From Microbacteriaceae bacterium (GTDB lineage: Bacteria > Actinomycetota > Actinomycetes > Actinomycetales > Microbacteriaceae): DNA of 64,000 nucleotides. Shown here in pieces: positions 63,719 to 64,000 of the stretch. The stretch is taken from positions 124,001 through 188,000 of the forward strand of contig JAIXWK010000001.1 in the NCBI GenBank assembly GCA_027491295.1, in the 5' to 3' direction. Within the stretch, counting starts at the first letter, position 1; each line of letters starts with the position of its first letter. The notes under the pieces are model-generated. The model saw only the letters and a list, made by a program, of their open reading frames with translations, did no database searches and had not been told where the DNA came from. A program made the position numbers and the translations under genes.

Positions 63719-64000
63719 TTAGAACTTAGAAGCCAACCGGTAGTAAGCCGATGACCACTGCAGCTCCTTGCGAATTGAAACCGAGGTGGTGCTGTGGTCG
63801 ATGTTCACCAGTTCCACACCTGCGATGCGAGCGAAGTCCTGAATGGTTGCCTCTGAAACCGAGTTGGTCAAAACGGTGTGGTGGCTACCGCCAGCCAACA
63901 TCCATGCCTCAGCCGAAACCTCAAGACTTGGAGCTGGCTCCCAAACTGCTCTGGCAACCGGAAGGTTTGGTAGGTCTTCAGTTGGCTCAACAATCTTGAT
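63719..64000 (-). CDS. araA: L-arabinose isomerase, C-terminal part (truncated by window edge)
   Basis: AraA isomerises L-arabinose to L-ribulose. Only the last 93 residues are in the window; the frame is open through base 64000. The visible 'EAWMLAGGSHHTVLTNSVS' and 'LQWSSAYYRLASKF' segments are characteristic of the AraA C-terminal domain; the histidine pair in 'GGSHHTV' lies near the family's active site. It is the first visible gene of the arabinose operon. Confidence 0.88.
   Translation of the reverse strand: MKIVEPTEDLPNLPVARAVWEPAPSLEVSAEAWMLAGGSHHTVLTNSVSEATIQDFARIAGVELVNIDHSTTSVSIRKELQWSSAYYRLASKF

Overview
The window looks like a stretch of a small, compact actinobacterial chromosome, most plausibly a pigmented freshwater or marine Microbacteriaceae of the Rhodoluna/Aquiluna (Luna) type. 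The evidence is indirect: a WhiB1-type regulator, DUF3117 and DUF3515 proteins, an actinobacterial gene order, a crtB-crtI-split lycopene cyclase-lycopene elongase cluster (C50 carotenoids), moderate GC by eye (about half) and extreme gene packing. The genus is an inference. No rRNA, CRISPR, prophage, insertion sequence or integrase is seen. No stretch over about 300 bases lacks a gene; the longest spacers hold tRNAs or regulatory sequence.

Positions 1-8.3 kb: a CBS/MgtE-type protein (cut by the left edge), a DUF1003 membrane protein, the Mrp Fe-S ATPase, succinate semialdehyde dehydrogenase, TatB, an O-methyltransferase, DUF3117, divergent dapE/dapD (lysine and peptidoglycan precursor), thiL and a DUF3515 lipoprotein. 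Positions 8.3-14.4 kb: a tight minus-strand run leuC-leuD-murA-plsC-gpsA-ddlA. Positions 14.5-29.6 kb: an MFS transporter, tRNA-Glu, a lipid kinase, a metallo-beta-lactamase-fold protein, tRNA-Gln, gltX, a FAH-family protein and the branched-chain amino-acid and serine genes (ilvE, leuB, serA, ilvC, ilvN, ilvB, ilvD), with a rhodanese. As I remember it, much of this order is shared with two blocks of the Mycobacterium tuberculosis genome.

Positions 29.6-39.4 kb: the carotenoid operon (crtE is absent here), a SprT-like protein, a MalY-type PLP enzyme, two LysE-family exporters, a 2-Cys peroxiredoxin, a 2-hydroxyacid dehydrogenase, an isochorismatase-fold hydrolase and a class I glutamine amidotransferase. 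Positions 39.5-49.3 kb: an accessory sugar locus of nagA, nagB, a TIM-barrel isomerase, an FGGY kinase, a small unrecognised protein, a SIS protein, two ABC permeases, a binding protein and a GntR/UTRA regulator. It ends next to tRNA-Lys and has no transport ATPase of its own. Two of its promoter regions share sequence motifs.

Positions 49.5-54.4 kb: a small acidic protein with a DNA tandem repeat, a secreted metalloprotease and a secreted trypsin-like protease that share a two-cysteine OmpA-like domain, a second peroxiredoxin lacking the resolving cysteine, and whiB1. Positions 54.5-64 kb: an L-arabinose locus with an XylFGH/ChvE-type ABC transporter, araD, araB, a LacI regulator with a clear palindromic operator, two small unknown genes, an aldose epimerase and the 3' end of araA (cut by the right edge).

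Three architectural habits recur. Start codons sit 5-7 bases after a -10 hexamer, which points to leaderless mRNAs. Convergent genes share a 4-base stop overlap. Successive operon genes overlap as ATGA or GTGA.
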